Positions 26,996 through 34,938 of a stretch of 64,000 bases of DNA are shown piece by piece; the first letter of the stretch is position 1, and each line of letters starts with the position of its first letter. Below the pieces are notes generated by a model. That model was given only the letters and a program-made list of their open reading frames with translations. It did not search any database and was not told where the DNA came from. The position numbers were made by a program, and so were the translations under genes. The DNA comes from Sulfurospirillum diekertiae (GTDB taxonomy: Bacteria; Campylobacterota; Campylobacteria; Campylobacterales; Sulfurospirillaceae): NCBI RefSeq assembly GCF_002309535.1, contig NZ_CP023275.1, positions 2,356,001 through 2,420,000 on the forward strand, given 5' to 3'.

Positions 26996-28123
26996 TTAAA
27001 ACTTATAGGCGATATGCGCTTTAATGGCATTATAGCTTTCATCGTTGTTGTCGTTATCAATATTGGCATAAATCATCGAAGCTTCAAGGTTTTTGATGAT
27101 CTCATATCCAATAGTCAAGTTAAGCTCTTTCTCTCTGATTTTATCCCCTGAAGTTTCATCTAAATAGCTCGTGCTACCGTAAATGGCACCCAGCTTAATG
27201 CCTTCAATTTCATATGCTGCACTTATATAAGGTGTTTTAGCATCTTTATCAAACGTATGATTGTGCTCTTCAAAAGGTAATTGATCGCCAAACTCCCCAA
27301 GCCCTGCCATGCCATCTTTATTCACTTTAATATACCCAAGCGCTAATTTCGCACCCAAAAAGTCAACACCTTGTTCTACTTGAGCAAAAGAACCATCTAA
27401 CGTGCCTACAACATCGCTGTTAATTGTTACATAATGCGCCATGGTAATCGTTTTAAACGCTTCACTTGGCTCTAAGGTCACGGTCGCTTTAAGACCGTAA
27501 GCACTCAAAAGATTATCGCCATAATAAAGATAAGGATTGAGTTCCAGCGCTTCAATCGGCGTGTATTTGAGATCTAACATATAGATGCCATTGTTATTAT
27601 TGAGTTTACTAAACGCTTCAGAAACTTCATCGATGTCCACAACCGAGTATTTACGTGCCCATGCCATATTGAAAACAAGATTTTCAATGCCTTTAAATTC
27701 AAATGTCGCACCCTCGATATAATCGGTCAACCAATTAAAATCCACTGCTTGGCGACCAAGAACGACTTTTCCCATACCATCATGCTCAATCTTGATGTAA
27801 GCTTGAGAAAGGACACTTTGGTCGGCTATAGCATTTTTATAATCACCGTCGTTTTTTTCACTGGTTTTGACACTACCCCACCCAGAAACGCCTAAACTAA
27901 CGCCGTATAATGGTGCTGTCTCAAACCCCACATTTAAATATCCATTTGAAAAACCACTATCCGCGGTGGTACCTTTGGCATTATTAGATTGCCCAAACCA
28001 ACCAAGAGTACTTTCTATTTTGCCTTGTGTAAAAACCTCTTCCAAATTGGTAGCCTCGCTTGCGATACTTAAACTACTTCCTAAAACCATCGCCATAATC
28101 ATATGTGAATAGCGTAACTGCAT
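26996..28123 (-). CDS. Outer membrane porin
   Basis: 375 residues with an N-terminal signal peptide (MVLGSSLSIASEA cleavage region). The body alternates polar and apolar residues as in beta-barrels, with repeated Gly/aromatic strands, and ends IKAHIAYKF, a C-terminal Phe recognised by the BAM machinery. It looks like the Opr-type porins of this phylum. Solute unknown. Divergent from nothing; the DUF2325 gene lies just upstream on the same strand. Confidence 0.85.
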   Translation of the reverse strand: MQLRYSHMIMAMVLGSSLSIASEATNLEEVFTQGKIESTLGWFGQSNNAKGTTADSGFSNGYLNVGFETAPLYGVSLGVSGWGSVKTSEKNDGDYKNAIADQSVLSQAYIKIEHDGMGKVVLGRQAVDFNWLTDYIEGATFEFKGIENLVFNMAWARKYSVVDIDEVSEAFSKLNNNNGIYMLDLKYTPIEALELNPYLYYGDNLLSAYGLKATVTLEPSEAFKTITMAHYVTINSDVVGTLDGSFAQVEQGVDFLGAKLALGYIKVNKDGMAGLGEFGDQLPFEEHNHTFDKDAKTPYISAAYEIEGIKLGAIYGSTSYLDETSGDKIREKELNLTIGYEIIKNLEASMIYANIDNDNNDESYNAIKAHIAYKF

Positions 28124-28137
28124 CTATTAACTCCTTT

Positions 28138-28443
28138 TTATTTTTCGAACATACAACCATTTGGGCTGTATTTTTTACAAAGCTCACAAAAGACAGAACT
28201 TTCACTGCGCTTTGCACAGATAAATTCAATGGCCTTTCGTTTTGCCTCGCTTTTAAATTTATTCATCGCATTGTGATTTAGAAAATTCGTCAACATGATG
28301 ACCAGATGAACATCTTGCGGAATATCTTTTTTCACGACAGAAGGATTTCGCGCATCCCAATGTGTGATTTTCTCAAAAGAGAAATCTTGCAATACCGACG
28401 CTATCGAATCAATTTTATCTCCACCTATGACAAGTACCGACAT
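28138..28443 (-). CDS. DUF2325 family protein
   Basis: 101 residues beginning MSVLVIGGDKIDSIASVL, the Rossmann-like start of DUF2325. It has Cys residues in FICAKRS and VFCELCKKYSPNGCMF that could bind metal or a cluster. The family has no settled function. Its promoter region carries the 29-bp Fur-like element shared with feoAB, so iron control is likely. The porin gene lies 14 bases downstream on the same strand. Confidence 0.7.
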   Translation of the reverse strand: MSVLVIGGDKIDSIASVLQDFSFEKITHWDARNPSVVKKDIPQDVHLVIMLTNFLNHNAMNKFKSEAKRKAIEFICAKRSESSVFCELCKKYSPNGCMFEK

Positions 28444-28453
28444 CCTTTCTCCT

Positions 28454-28482
28454 TTTTGATAATTGTTATTGAAATAATAGAG
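28454..28482. promoter_or_regulatory. Fur-box-like element, exact copy of the feoAB one
   Basis: The reverse complement of 3566-3594 over all 29 bases, with TGATAATTGTTATTGA at its core. It sits between the divergent DUF2325 and NicO genes and could control both. Confidence 0.65.
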
Positions 28483-28506
28483 TATCTTTGCTTAATTTCT
28501 TTTAAA

Positions 28507-28525
28507 TTTGATAATAAATATCAAA
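28507..28525. promoter_or_regulatory. Second Fur-like inverted repeat
   Basis: TTTGATA and TATCAAA separated by 5 bases give a 19-bp inverted repeat of Fur-box size, 80-98 bases before the NicO start. A short ACGCTTCTGTA sequence follows at 28564, also present at 3604 before feoA. Confidence 0.45.
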
Positions 28526-28604
28526 TAATGAACTAAAAAAACTTATTTATCTTTTTCACAATGACGCTTCTGTACAATAACCTTTACTTATTTTGGAGAC
28601 TCAC

Positions 28605-29351
28605 ATGCTTTCATCCCTCGCTATCAGTTTTGCTGAAGCAAACCACTATTTCAATACCGAACTTTCTTCTCATTTCCGAGCCATTGACGATGGAAATCTA
28701 ATGCCTATGTTGCTTATTTTTCTGCTCTCTTTTGGTTATGGTGTGGTACATGCCATTGGTCCAGGTCATGGTAAAGCACTTGTTGCGGGTTATCTTTTAG
28801 CCAACCCCACCAAACGCTCTCACGTGTTTCAAATAGGCTTTTTAATCGCTATCGTTCATGCCCTTTCTGCCCTTGTGGTGACACTGGCGGCAACGTATCT
28901 GATTCAAATCAGTGCGATGAAATTTTTTCGTCAAGTCAATCCACCTCTGTTTCAAATTTCAGGTGCACTGATTGTCCTCATGGGATGCTGGTTACTTTAC
29001 GATGTTTGGCGCTCACGCACAATGACAAAAGAGAGTGTTCGCCCACAAAAAAGCCGTTTTGGGGTCGTTGTATTAGCCGGTGTCGTTCCCTGCCCTGGCG
29101 TTATTACCCTTTGCTTTTTTGCCATTACGTTAGGGCATATTACTATAGGAATGATCGCTGCCATCTTTATGAGCCTTGGTATGGGACTTACCATTTCGCT
29201 TGCAGGTTTATTGGTCAATGTCATGCAAAAGACGAAACCTGTTATCACTCAGCCACGTTGGTTCTGGGCATTGCGCCTTTTGGGTGTTCTCATCGTTATA
29301 GGACTGGGACTATTGTTTTTGCTCAACCCAGTTTCAACCAGAGCTTTTTAA
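28605..29351 (+). CDS. NicO-family metal transporter
   Basis: 248 residues with about six membrane helices. The key motif VVHAIGPGHGKALVAGYLL and a second VVPCPGVITLCFF are signatures of the NicO/RcnA family, which moves nickel or cobalt. The His-rich loop of RcnA is missing. I chose the ATG at 28605 because a GGAG site lies 7 bases upstream; an in-frame TTG at 28593 has no such support. First gene of a three-gene cassette. Confidence 0.82.
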   Translation: MLSSLAISFAEANHYFNTELSSHFRAIDDGNLMPMLLIFLLSFGYGVVHAIGPGHGKALVAGYLLANPTKRSHVFQIGFLIAIVHALSALVVTLAATYLIQISAMKFFRQVNPPLFQISGALIVLMGCWLLYDVWRSRTMTKESVRPQKSRFGVVVLAGVVPCPGVITLCFFAITLGHITIGMIAAIFMSLGMGLTISLAGLLVNVMQKTKPVITQPRWFWALRLLGVLIVIGLGLLFLLNPVSTRAF

Positions 29352-29354
29352 AGC

Positions 29355-30788
29355 ATGCTTCGAAAGTTTCTCTTAGCCTTTTTGATGCTTGCCCTTCCTT
29401 ACAACCTTTTTGCCTGTGCATTGTGTGCTTTATACACCCCATCGGCTACGGTAATTATCACCATGAACGGAACGCCTTCAAAAGTTGAAACCATTACCTT
29501 TGAATGGACATTTACACAAGATTTCATCAATACTCTCTTAGCACGTTACGATGAAAATCACAATAACAAACTCGATCCCAAAGAGCTAGAGCGTATCAAA
29601 ATTATTTTGGAAAATTACATCGCAAAGCGCCATTATCTGACAACCATCGAATACCTCAGTGTAGCGCGACCTAATCAAGACGATGTGAAGAAAATACCTT
29701 TACATGTAAAAACAAAAAATCTCTTTTTAGACGGTGACACGCTCATTTTTCGCTTTACCACCGAGGTCAATCAAGCAGTGACAGCAGGCGATGAACTCTC
29801 CTTTGTGACCGAAGACAAGGAAGAGTATTTTAAATTTTTAGTGCACAATGTGACCTATACGATAGAAAAACCCTTTACTATGGAATTCAATATTTTTAAC
29901 CATATTGCTTTTACCAAAATTACCACGGGCATGCCAGCGGAGGCAAATATCACTGCGCCCATCATGACGGCTAAAGAAGCGTCAATACCTCCTGTGGTAG
30001 AGCAACCGCTTCCAACATCTATGTCATGGCTTCAATCACGATTAACCCATATGCAGCAGAATATTCAAGAAGCCATCACCAATCTCACAGAGAAAGGAAC
30101 ACTTTTAGCCTATGCCCTTTTCTTAGGCACATCTTTTTTATACGGCCTGCTTCATGCCGCGGGTCCAGGACACGGTAAAGCGTTGGTCAGCTCTTATCTT
30201 TTTGCCTCAGATCATCGCTATACCAAAGCATTGAGCATGGCTGCACTCATTGGCATTGTGCATACGTTTGCCGCTTTTTTGCTCACACTCGTCATTTACG
30301 GACTTTTTGATCTCTTCTTTAATGCTTTTTTTACCAACGTGACGTACTATGCGACGAAACTCTCAGCGCTGATGATTATTGCCATTGCGGGTTATTTAGG
30401 GTGGCAAAAAATCAAAGCGTTTCAGGCATTTAAACAGACTCCTAAAATCGTCTCATTTTCCGAACACCCTTTTACATGTAAATGCTCTGCCTGTTCACCA
30501 AAGTCGCAAAGTACCGATTGGGGCGTAGTTTTAAGCGCTGGAGTCATTCCGTGCCCGGGAACGATTACGATCTTTATTTTTGCACTCAATACGGGAGCGT
30601 ACCTTCTAGGTTTTTTAGCCGCTCTTAGCATGAGTTTAGGGATGAGTAGCGTCATCGCTATAACAGCGATTGCTTCGGTCTTTACCAAAAATCGTTTTCA
30701 AACCAAAAGCCCAAAAATTCTCATTTACAGTGAGAGCATCAGTCTTAGTATTATGCTGATTCTTGGCTTTATTTTATTGATTGCTTAA
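29355..30788 (+). CDS. DUF1007-NicO fusion transporter
   Basis: 477 residues. A signal peptide (residues 1-20) is followed by a periplasmic DUF1007 domain that includes the EF-hand-like loop YDENHNNKLDPKEL. Then comes a NicO membrane domain with LLHAAGPGHGKALVSSYLF and VIPCPGTITIFIF. It is a fusion of the two families encoded separately by its neighbours, so it may be the centre of the transporter. It starts 3 bases after the first NicO gene. Two perfect palindrome copies lie inside. Confidence 0.8.
   Translation: MLRKFLLAFLMLALPYNLFACALCALYTPSATVIITMNGTPSKVETITFEWTFTQDFINTLLARYDENHNNKLDPKELERIKIILENYIAKRHYLTTIEYLSVARPNQDDVKKIPLHVKTKNLFLDGDTLIFRFTTEVNQAVTAGDELSFVTEDKEEYFKFLVHNVTYTIEKPFTMEFNIFNHIAFTKITTGMPAEANITAPIMTAKEASIPPVVEQPLPTSMSWLQSRLTHMQQNIQEAITNLTEKGTLLAYALFLGTSFLYGLLHAAGPGHGKALVSSYLFASDHRYTKALSMAALIGIVHTFAAFLLTLVIYGLFDLFFNAFFTNVTYYATKLSALMIIAIAGYLGWQKIKAFQAFKQTPKIVSFSEHPFTCKCSACSPKSQSTDWGVVLSAGVIPCPGTITIFIFALNTGAYLLGFLAALSMSLGMSSVIAITAIASVFTKNRFQTKSPKILIYSESISLSIMLILGFILLIA
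29699..29710. repeat. Perfect TTTACATGTAAA palindrome inside the DUF1007-NicO gene
   Basis: Read as Leu-His-Val-Lys. Confidence 0.85.
30471..30482. repeat. Perfect TTTACATGTAAA palindrome inside the DUF1007-NicO gene
   Basis: Read in another frame as Phe-Thr-Cys-Lys, so the DNA sequence, not the peptide, is conserved. Confidence 0.85.
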
Positions 30789-30797
30789 GGAGTGGTT

Positions 30798-31313
30798 GTG
30801 TTTACTCGCTTCATTTTTTTCATCTGTTGTCTTAACACTTTTTTAGTGGCACATCCGCATATTTTTATTGATACCCAAGTGCAAGTTTTGCCTGAAAAGA
30901 TCATTATCGTATGGAGCTTTGATGAGATGACTTCTGCTATGCTCATGGACGATTACGACAAAAATAAAAACAAAAAGCTCGACCCTGACGAAGTTGCTTT
31001 TATGGAAAAAGATCACTTTAGAACGTTAGAGCCTTACAGTTATTTTATCCATATGTCCGATGGAAAAGATGAGTTTGACCTTAAACGTATCATCGAATTC
31101 ACAGCCTCTTTTGAAAACAAAAAACTCATCTACGCCTTCGCCATTCCCAAACCAAAACTGAAAAAATACGAACTGCGTTTTTACGATGCGGAGATGTATG
31201 TAGCGCTCATTTTAAAAAATGAGTGGCTTACATGTAAAGAACCCGTTAAGTGTAAAATTGAAGGGTATGATGCCGATTTTTATTATGCCTATAAGGTGAT
31301 GGTTCAAGAATAA
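30798..31313 (+). CDS. Periplasmic DUF1007 family protein
   Basis: 171 residues with a signal peptide and the mature start AHPHIFIDTQVQVL typical of DUF1007. It contains the EF-hand-like loop DYDKNKNKKLDPDEV. DUF1007 proteins accompany NicO transporters and are thought to be their periplasmic metal-handling partners. A GTG at 30798 is placed 5 bases after TAAGGAG; another in-frame GTG at 30792 overlaps that site and is less likely. Confidence 0.8.
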   Translation: MFTRFIFFICCLNTFLVAHPHIFIDTQVQVLPEKIIIVWSFDEMTSAMLMDDYDKNKNKKLDPDEVAFMEKDHFRTLEPYSYFIHMSDGKDEFDLKRIIEFTASFENKKLIYAFAIPKPKLKKYELRFYDAEMYVALILKNEWLTCKEPVKCKIEGYDADFYYAYKVMVQE

Positions 31314-31361
31314 TGCAGTACTATTCTTATAAATTTTTATAACGTCTCAAAAGGAGCAAAG

Positions 31362-31988
31362 ATGCCACTCGATCTTTGGACATTTTTAATTGCTATTACC
31401 TTGCTTACAATGACCCCAGGGGCTGATACGATGATCGTTATTCGCAATACCGTACGTGGTGGAGCAAAAGATGGGCTTGTTTCAAGTTTGGGAATTTGTT
31501 CAGGTCTTTTTGTGCATGCAACACTTTCAGCGGTAGGTATTTCAGCGATTTTACTCTATTCAGCAACCGCATTTACTATTTTGAAAAGTGTGGGAGCGCT
31601 CTACTTGCTTTGGCTGGGATTTAACTCATTCAAATCATTTTGGAATGCAAAAGGCGTTCATCAAAAGCACATTGCTCCAAAACCTTTTCGTTTTTTGAGC
31701 TCTTTACAAGAGGGTTTTTTATCCAATGTTCTCAATCCCAAAGCGATCATTTTTTATATGGCATTTTTACCACAATTTATTTCACATGAGAGCTCCGTCC
31801 TTGGGCAATCACTCTTTCTCGCATTTTTACACTTTGTTGTAGGAACGATCTGGCAGGCGATTTTGGTCTACACCATTGTCTCTGCCAATGGCTTTATCAC
31901 GAAAAAAAGTGTCCGTCAAAGCTTAGATGCCATCTCAGGAACGGTTATGATAGCGCTTGGTATTACGCTCTTTTTGGAAAAACGCTAA
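31362..31988 (+). CDS. LysE/RhtB-family amino acid exporter
   Basis: 208 residues, about six membrane helices, with TMTPGADTMIVIRNTVRGG and LSNVLNPKAIIFYMAFLPQF, the two family blocks. Exports an amino acid or derivative; substrate unknown. AAAGGAG precedes the ATG. It converges on the epimerase gene with a 4-base overlap. A paralogue lies at 36540-37163. Confidence 0.88.
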   Translation: MPLDLWTFLIAITLLTMTPGADTMIVIRNTVRGGAKDGLVSSLGICSGLFVHATLSAVGISAILLYSATAFTILKSVGALYLLWLGFNSFKSFWNAKGVHQKHIAPKPFRFLSSLQEGFLSNVLNPKAIIFYMAFLPQFISHESSVLGQSLFLAFLHFVVGTIWQAILVYTIVSANGFITKKSVRQSLDAISGTVMIALGITLFLEKR

Positions 31989-32803
31989 ACCAAAATCTTT
32001 CGAAGCGAGCTCTCTAAATCCGGATATTGAAACACAAATCCTTTTTCAAGTAAACTCTTAGGGTAAACCTCTTTGCTATCCAGTAAAACCGTTGAACCTT
32101 CTCCAAAAAGCAGTTTGATCACAAACGAGGGTACGGGCAAAAAAGTGGGGCGATGCAACACTTTACCCAAGGTCTTCGTAAAATCGTAATTACTCAGTGG
32201 TTGTGGTGCAGTGGCATTATAAATACCCTCGCATTGGTGCTCTAACACAAAAGCGTAAATGGCAACAAGATCATCGAGATCAATCCAGCTGGTCATCATC
32301 CATCCATCACCAATGATGCCTCCAAGCCCCAGTTTAAAGGCGGGTAACATTTTGGCAAGTGCACCACCATCCGCACCCAAGACGACACCAAAACGTAAAA
32401 TAGTGGTGCGTTTCGTACATTTTAAAGCTTCCGCTTCCCAATCCTGCGCCAGTTTTCCTAAAAAATCATCCCCAAGTAAGCGCATGCTCTCATCACACGG
32501 CACATTATTCGGGTAAATACCTACCGCAGAGGTGGAGATAAAATGCTCTATTTTGCTTTGATTGATTGCTTCAACCAACTTTTTGGTTGTCTCAATGCGA
32601 CTTGCATAAAGCACTTTTTTATACGCCTCATTCCATCTTGCAACAATGGGCGCACCTGCGAGATTAAAAACTGCGTCTACTCCTTCAAGTTTTTGTTGGA
32701 TCGCTTTTACATCATCTTTGCGTTCAATGACTACAAAATCAGGAAATCTCTTTTTCAGTGCATTGGCAACAAAACCGCTCGCTCCGCTGATGGCTACTTT
32801 CAT
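31985..32803 (-). CDS. TIGR01777/SDR39U1-type epimerase (YfcH-like)
   Basis: 272 residues of an extended short-chain dehydrogenase: the NAD(P) loop is VAISGASGFVANAL, and VDAVFNLAGAPI, STSAVGIYP and ATAPQPLSNYDF are the family blocks. Activity is not known for the family. It is the last gene of the minus-strand operon after the NosL-like gene, with only 1 base between them, but may be unrelated in function. Confidence 0.82.
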   Translation of the reverse strand: MKVAISGASGFVANALKKRFPDFVVIERKDDVKAIQQKLEGVDAVFNLAGAPIVARWNEAYKKVLYASRIETTKKLVEAINQSKIEHFISTSAVGIYPNNVPCDESMRLLGDDFLGKLAQDWEAEALKCTKRTTILRFGVVLGADGGALAKMLPAFKLGLGGIIGDGWMMTSWIDLDDLVAIYAFVLEHQCEGIYNATAPQPLSNYDFTKTLGKVLHRPTFLPVPSFVIKLLFGEGSTVLLDSKEVYPKSLLEKGFVFQYPDLESSLRKILV

Positions 32804-32804
32804 T

Positions 32805-33314
32805 TTAGTGTCCTTGTAAGTGTTGACGTATTTTAGGATCGCTCATATTTTCACCCCTGAGCATGCGAAGACGCATCTCATTAAAGTCTATTATGCCTTC
32901 TTTTTTCTGTTGTTCATACGCCCCAAAGCCATAATGCATAGGGGTTTCATCATTGATCGCATAAGAGGCTTTGAACGCATCGATATAACGATGGGTGTCA
33001 TTACTGAACACCCACATCGTAACGCTTTGAGGCTCTATCTTTTGCTCTTTAAGCCATAAAATAGCACACCCAACATCATCAAAAAAGTGTGTTTTAGAAT
33101 CTCCCGTGACAATTTGTGCCGTGTGCTTTTTACCCACAAGATACATGTGACACTCAGGACATTGAATGGTATTGTCCTTAAATTCTAAGGCGACTTTGGC
33201 ACTATTGGCTTTATCGGTTGGCAATTGATGCTTTACATGTAAAAACCAAAAGAGTCCACCAAGGGCAAGAAGCGGAAAGATAATCAGCACACCCATAAAA
33301 ATAGTTTTCTTCAC
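32805..33314 (-). CDS. NosL-like metal-binding protein
   Basis: 169 residues. An N-terminal membrane helix is followed by IQCPECHMYLVGKKHTAQI and FFDDVGCAILWL, which match the Cys/Met copper site and the FDD...C block of NosL. NosL delivers copper to nitrous oxide reductase, but no nosZ is visible here. The longer open frame upstream overlaps the previous gene. A GTG at 33314 overlaps that gene's stop (GTGA), a standard coupling, so I start there. Confidence 0.75.
   Translation of the reverse strand: MKKTIFMGVLIIFPLLALGGLFWFLHVKHQLPTDKANSAKVALEFKDNTIQCPECHMYLVGKKHTAQIVTGDSKTHFFDDVGCAILWLKEQKIEPQSVTMWVFSNDTHRYIDAFKASYAINDETPMHYGFGAYEQQKKEGIIDFNEMRLRMLRGENMSDPKIRQHLQGH
33232..33243. repeat. 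Perfect TTTACATGTAAA palindrome inside the NosL-like gene
   Basis: Read as Leu-His-Val-Lys near the membrane anchor. Confidence 0.85.
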
Positions 33315-34273
33315 AACCAAACTCCATTCCGTATAAAATAGATGACAGGGTAACTTGTTATGATCAAGAGATAAAGTGCACACAGTATTAAAGAGGCTCT
33401 CATAAAACGCGGTTGTGCCGTGTGTGACACCAGCGCTAAAATGCCTCCACCAATGCCATAAAACGTGCCTGCAAATAAAAGTGTGTAAAGCGCATACCCC
33501 ACATAATAATAATCCCTTTGCAATAAGCAAAACGGACAACGGTGTGTGGGAAGTTCATACACATACGGGCTAAAAAAGACAATTAACGCAATGATTGAAA
33601 AAATTAGAAACATACCATTGGCAAAAATCATTAAAGGCGTATGTTTCAACCCATACGCAAGCACCATCAGTCCAAAGAAGCCATAGAAAAGCCAAACCCA
33701 TAATGAAGCATCTACTGCAAATAACAAAGAGATGTACGAACTGCTTGATGCAGAAAAAAGTGTCCCGCAGCAACTAACGATCTTACTGATATTCAGCCCT
33801 GCAAAGAATGCTATCTCCAATCCGATCTCTGCAAAGAGGGGAACTGAGAAAATGACAAACAGAATAAATTTGAGCTTGGTGTAAGGGAGTTTCTCATCAT
33901 GAATATCAGCAGCGTGAAGCAATAACCAAAAGCCAAACAGATACAGATTTAACAGTTTAAACAGTGTAAAATACAACCCAAAGTCCACCGAATTGACCAC
34001 GCCACTCGCACACATAGCACCGGTGATGATCGTAGAGAGCTTATCGCACGTGTAGATAAAAAAAGCAAACAAAGGCAGTTTGAGCATAAAGATGTATTTG
34101 ATCATGGTCGAAACCAAAGCGCTCTGCTTGGATAGGGTGTATTGAAGGGAGGTAGTTGCTTGATTGTCCCACTTGAGTGCTATGCGAAAGCCAATCACCA
34201 AGGCAATTACGCCAAAGAAGAGAAAAATAGCATCCAAAATAAGCAGTGAGATAATCTCAGGAGTTAAACTCAT
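33311..34273 (-). CDS. Polytopic membrane protein with DsbB-like CxxC motif
   Basis: 320 residues with about eight membrane helices. I do not recognise a named family. HRCPFCLLQRDYYY near residue 245 resembles the CPLCxxQR redox motif of DsbB, and a CCG pair lies near residue 170, so it may handle thiols or metal. It overlaps the ABC ATPase gene and the NosL-like gene by 4 bases each, so it is probably made together with them as part of one membrane complex. Confidence 0.65.
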   Translation of the reverse strand: MSLTPEIISLLILDAIFLFFGVIALVIGFRIALKWDNQATTSLQYTLSKQSALVSTMIKYIFMLKLPLFAFFIYTCDKLSTIITGAMCASGVVNSVDFGLYFTLFKLLNLYLFGFWLLLHAADIHDEKLPYTKLKFILFVIFSVPLFAEIGLEIAFFAGLNISKIVSCCGTLFSASSSSYISLLFAVDASLWVWLFYGFFGLMVLAYGLKHTPLMIFANGMFLIFSIIALIVFFSPYVYELPTHRCPFCLLQRDYYYVGYALYTLLFAGTFYGIGGGILALVSHTAQPRFMRASLILCALYLLIITSYPVIYFIRNGVWL

Positions 34274-34938
34274 ACGATAAGCTCGCCGTTATGTATTTCA
34301 ATGATTTGATCCACAAACCCCAAATCAAAAAAGAGCGGATCATGGGTTGCGATGAGGAGGGTCACTCCTTTTTGTTTGAGTTTCTCAAGCGTGGCTATCA
34401 GTTCATGTGAAAGCTTTTCATCCAGATTGGCGGTGGGCTCATCGGCTAAGATGATTAAGGGATCGTTGATTAAAGAGCGTGCGATGGCGACACGTTGTTG
34501 CTCACCTCCTGAGAGGCGATTGATTCGCATCTTTGCTTTATGCGCTATGCCACACTGCTCCATCACTGCTTTGGCTTTGCTCTCGAGTACATGCAAAGAA
34601 AGGTTCTCAGGAATCAAAGGTGTCATGATATTTTCAAGAGCACTCAGATGGGCTATGAGGTGATACTTTTGAAAGATAAATCCTATTTTCTGCCGTCGAA
34701 GAGCGGCACTAAAATGCTCAGGGAGTTTGGAAATCTCCTTCCCATCCACACGCACTTCACCCTGAGAGGGTTGCATCAGCCCTGCAATTAAAGAGAGTAA
34801 GGTACTCTTGCCACTACCACTGGATCCCTTGAGTACCACACACTCCCCACGCTTTACATGTAAAGAGATATTGGTAAGGGCATGAATGCTCTCATCGCCT
34901 TGTATAAAGCTTTTACTCACCTCTTTAATCCAAATCAT
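34270..34938 (-). CDS. ABC transporter ATP-binding protein (LolD/MacB type)
   Basis: 222 residues. Walker A GSSGSGKSTLLSL, signature LSGGEQQRVAIARSL, Walker B LIILADEPTANLD and the H-loop ATHD are all present. The length and QQR signature place it in the LolD/MacB/FtsE class that works with FtsX-like permeases. It overlaps the permease gene by 4 bases. Confidence 0.93.
   Translation of the reverse strand: MIWIKEVSKSFIQGDESIHALTNISLHVKRGECVVLKGSSGSGKSTLLSLIAGLMQPSQGEVRVDGKEISKLPEHFSAALRRQKIGFIFQKYHLIAHLSALENIMTPLIPENLSLHVLESKAKAVMEQCGIAHKAKMRINRLSGGEQQRVAIARSLINDPLIILADEPTANLDEKLSHELIATLEKLKQKGVTLLIATHDPLFFDLGFVDQIIEIHNGELIV
34853..34864. repeat. Perfect TTTACATGTAAA palindrome inside the ABC ATPase gene
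   Basis: Read as Leu-His-Val-Lys just before the Walker A strand. Confidence 0.85.
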
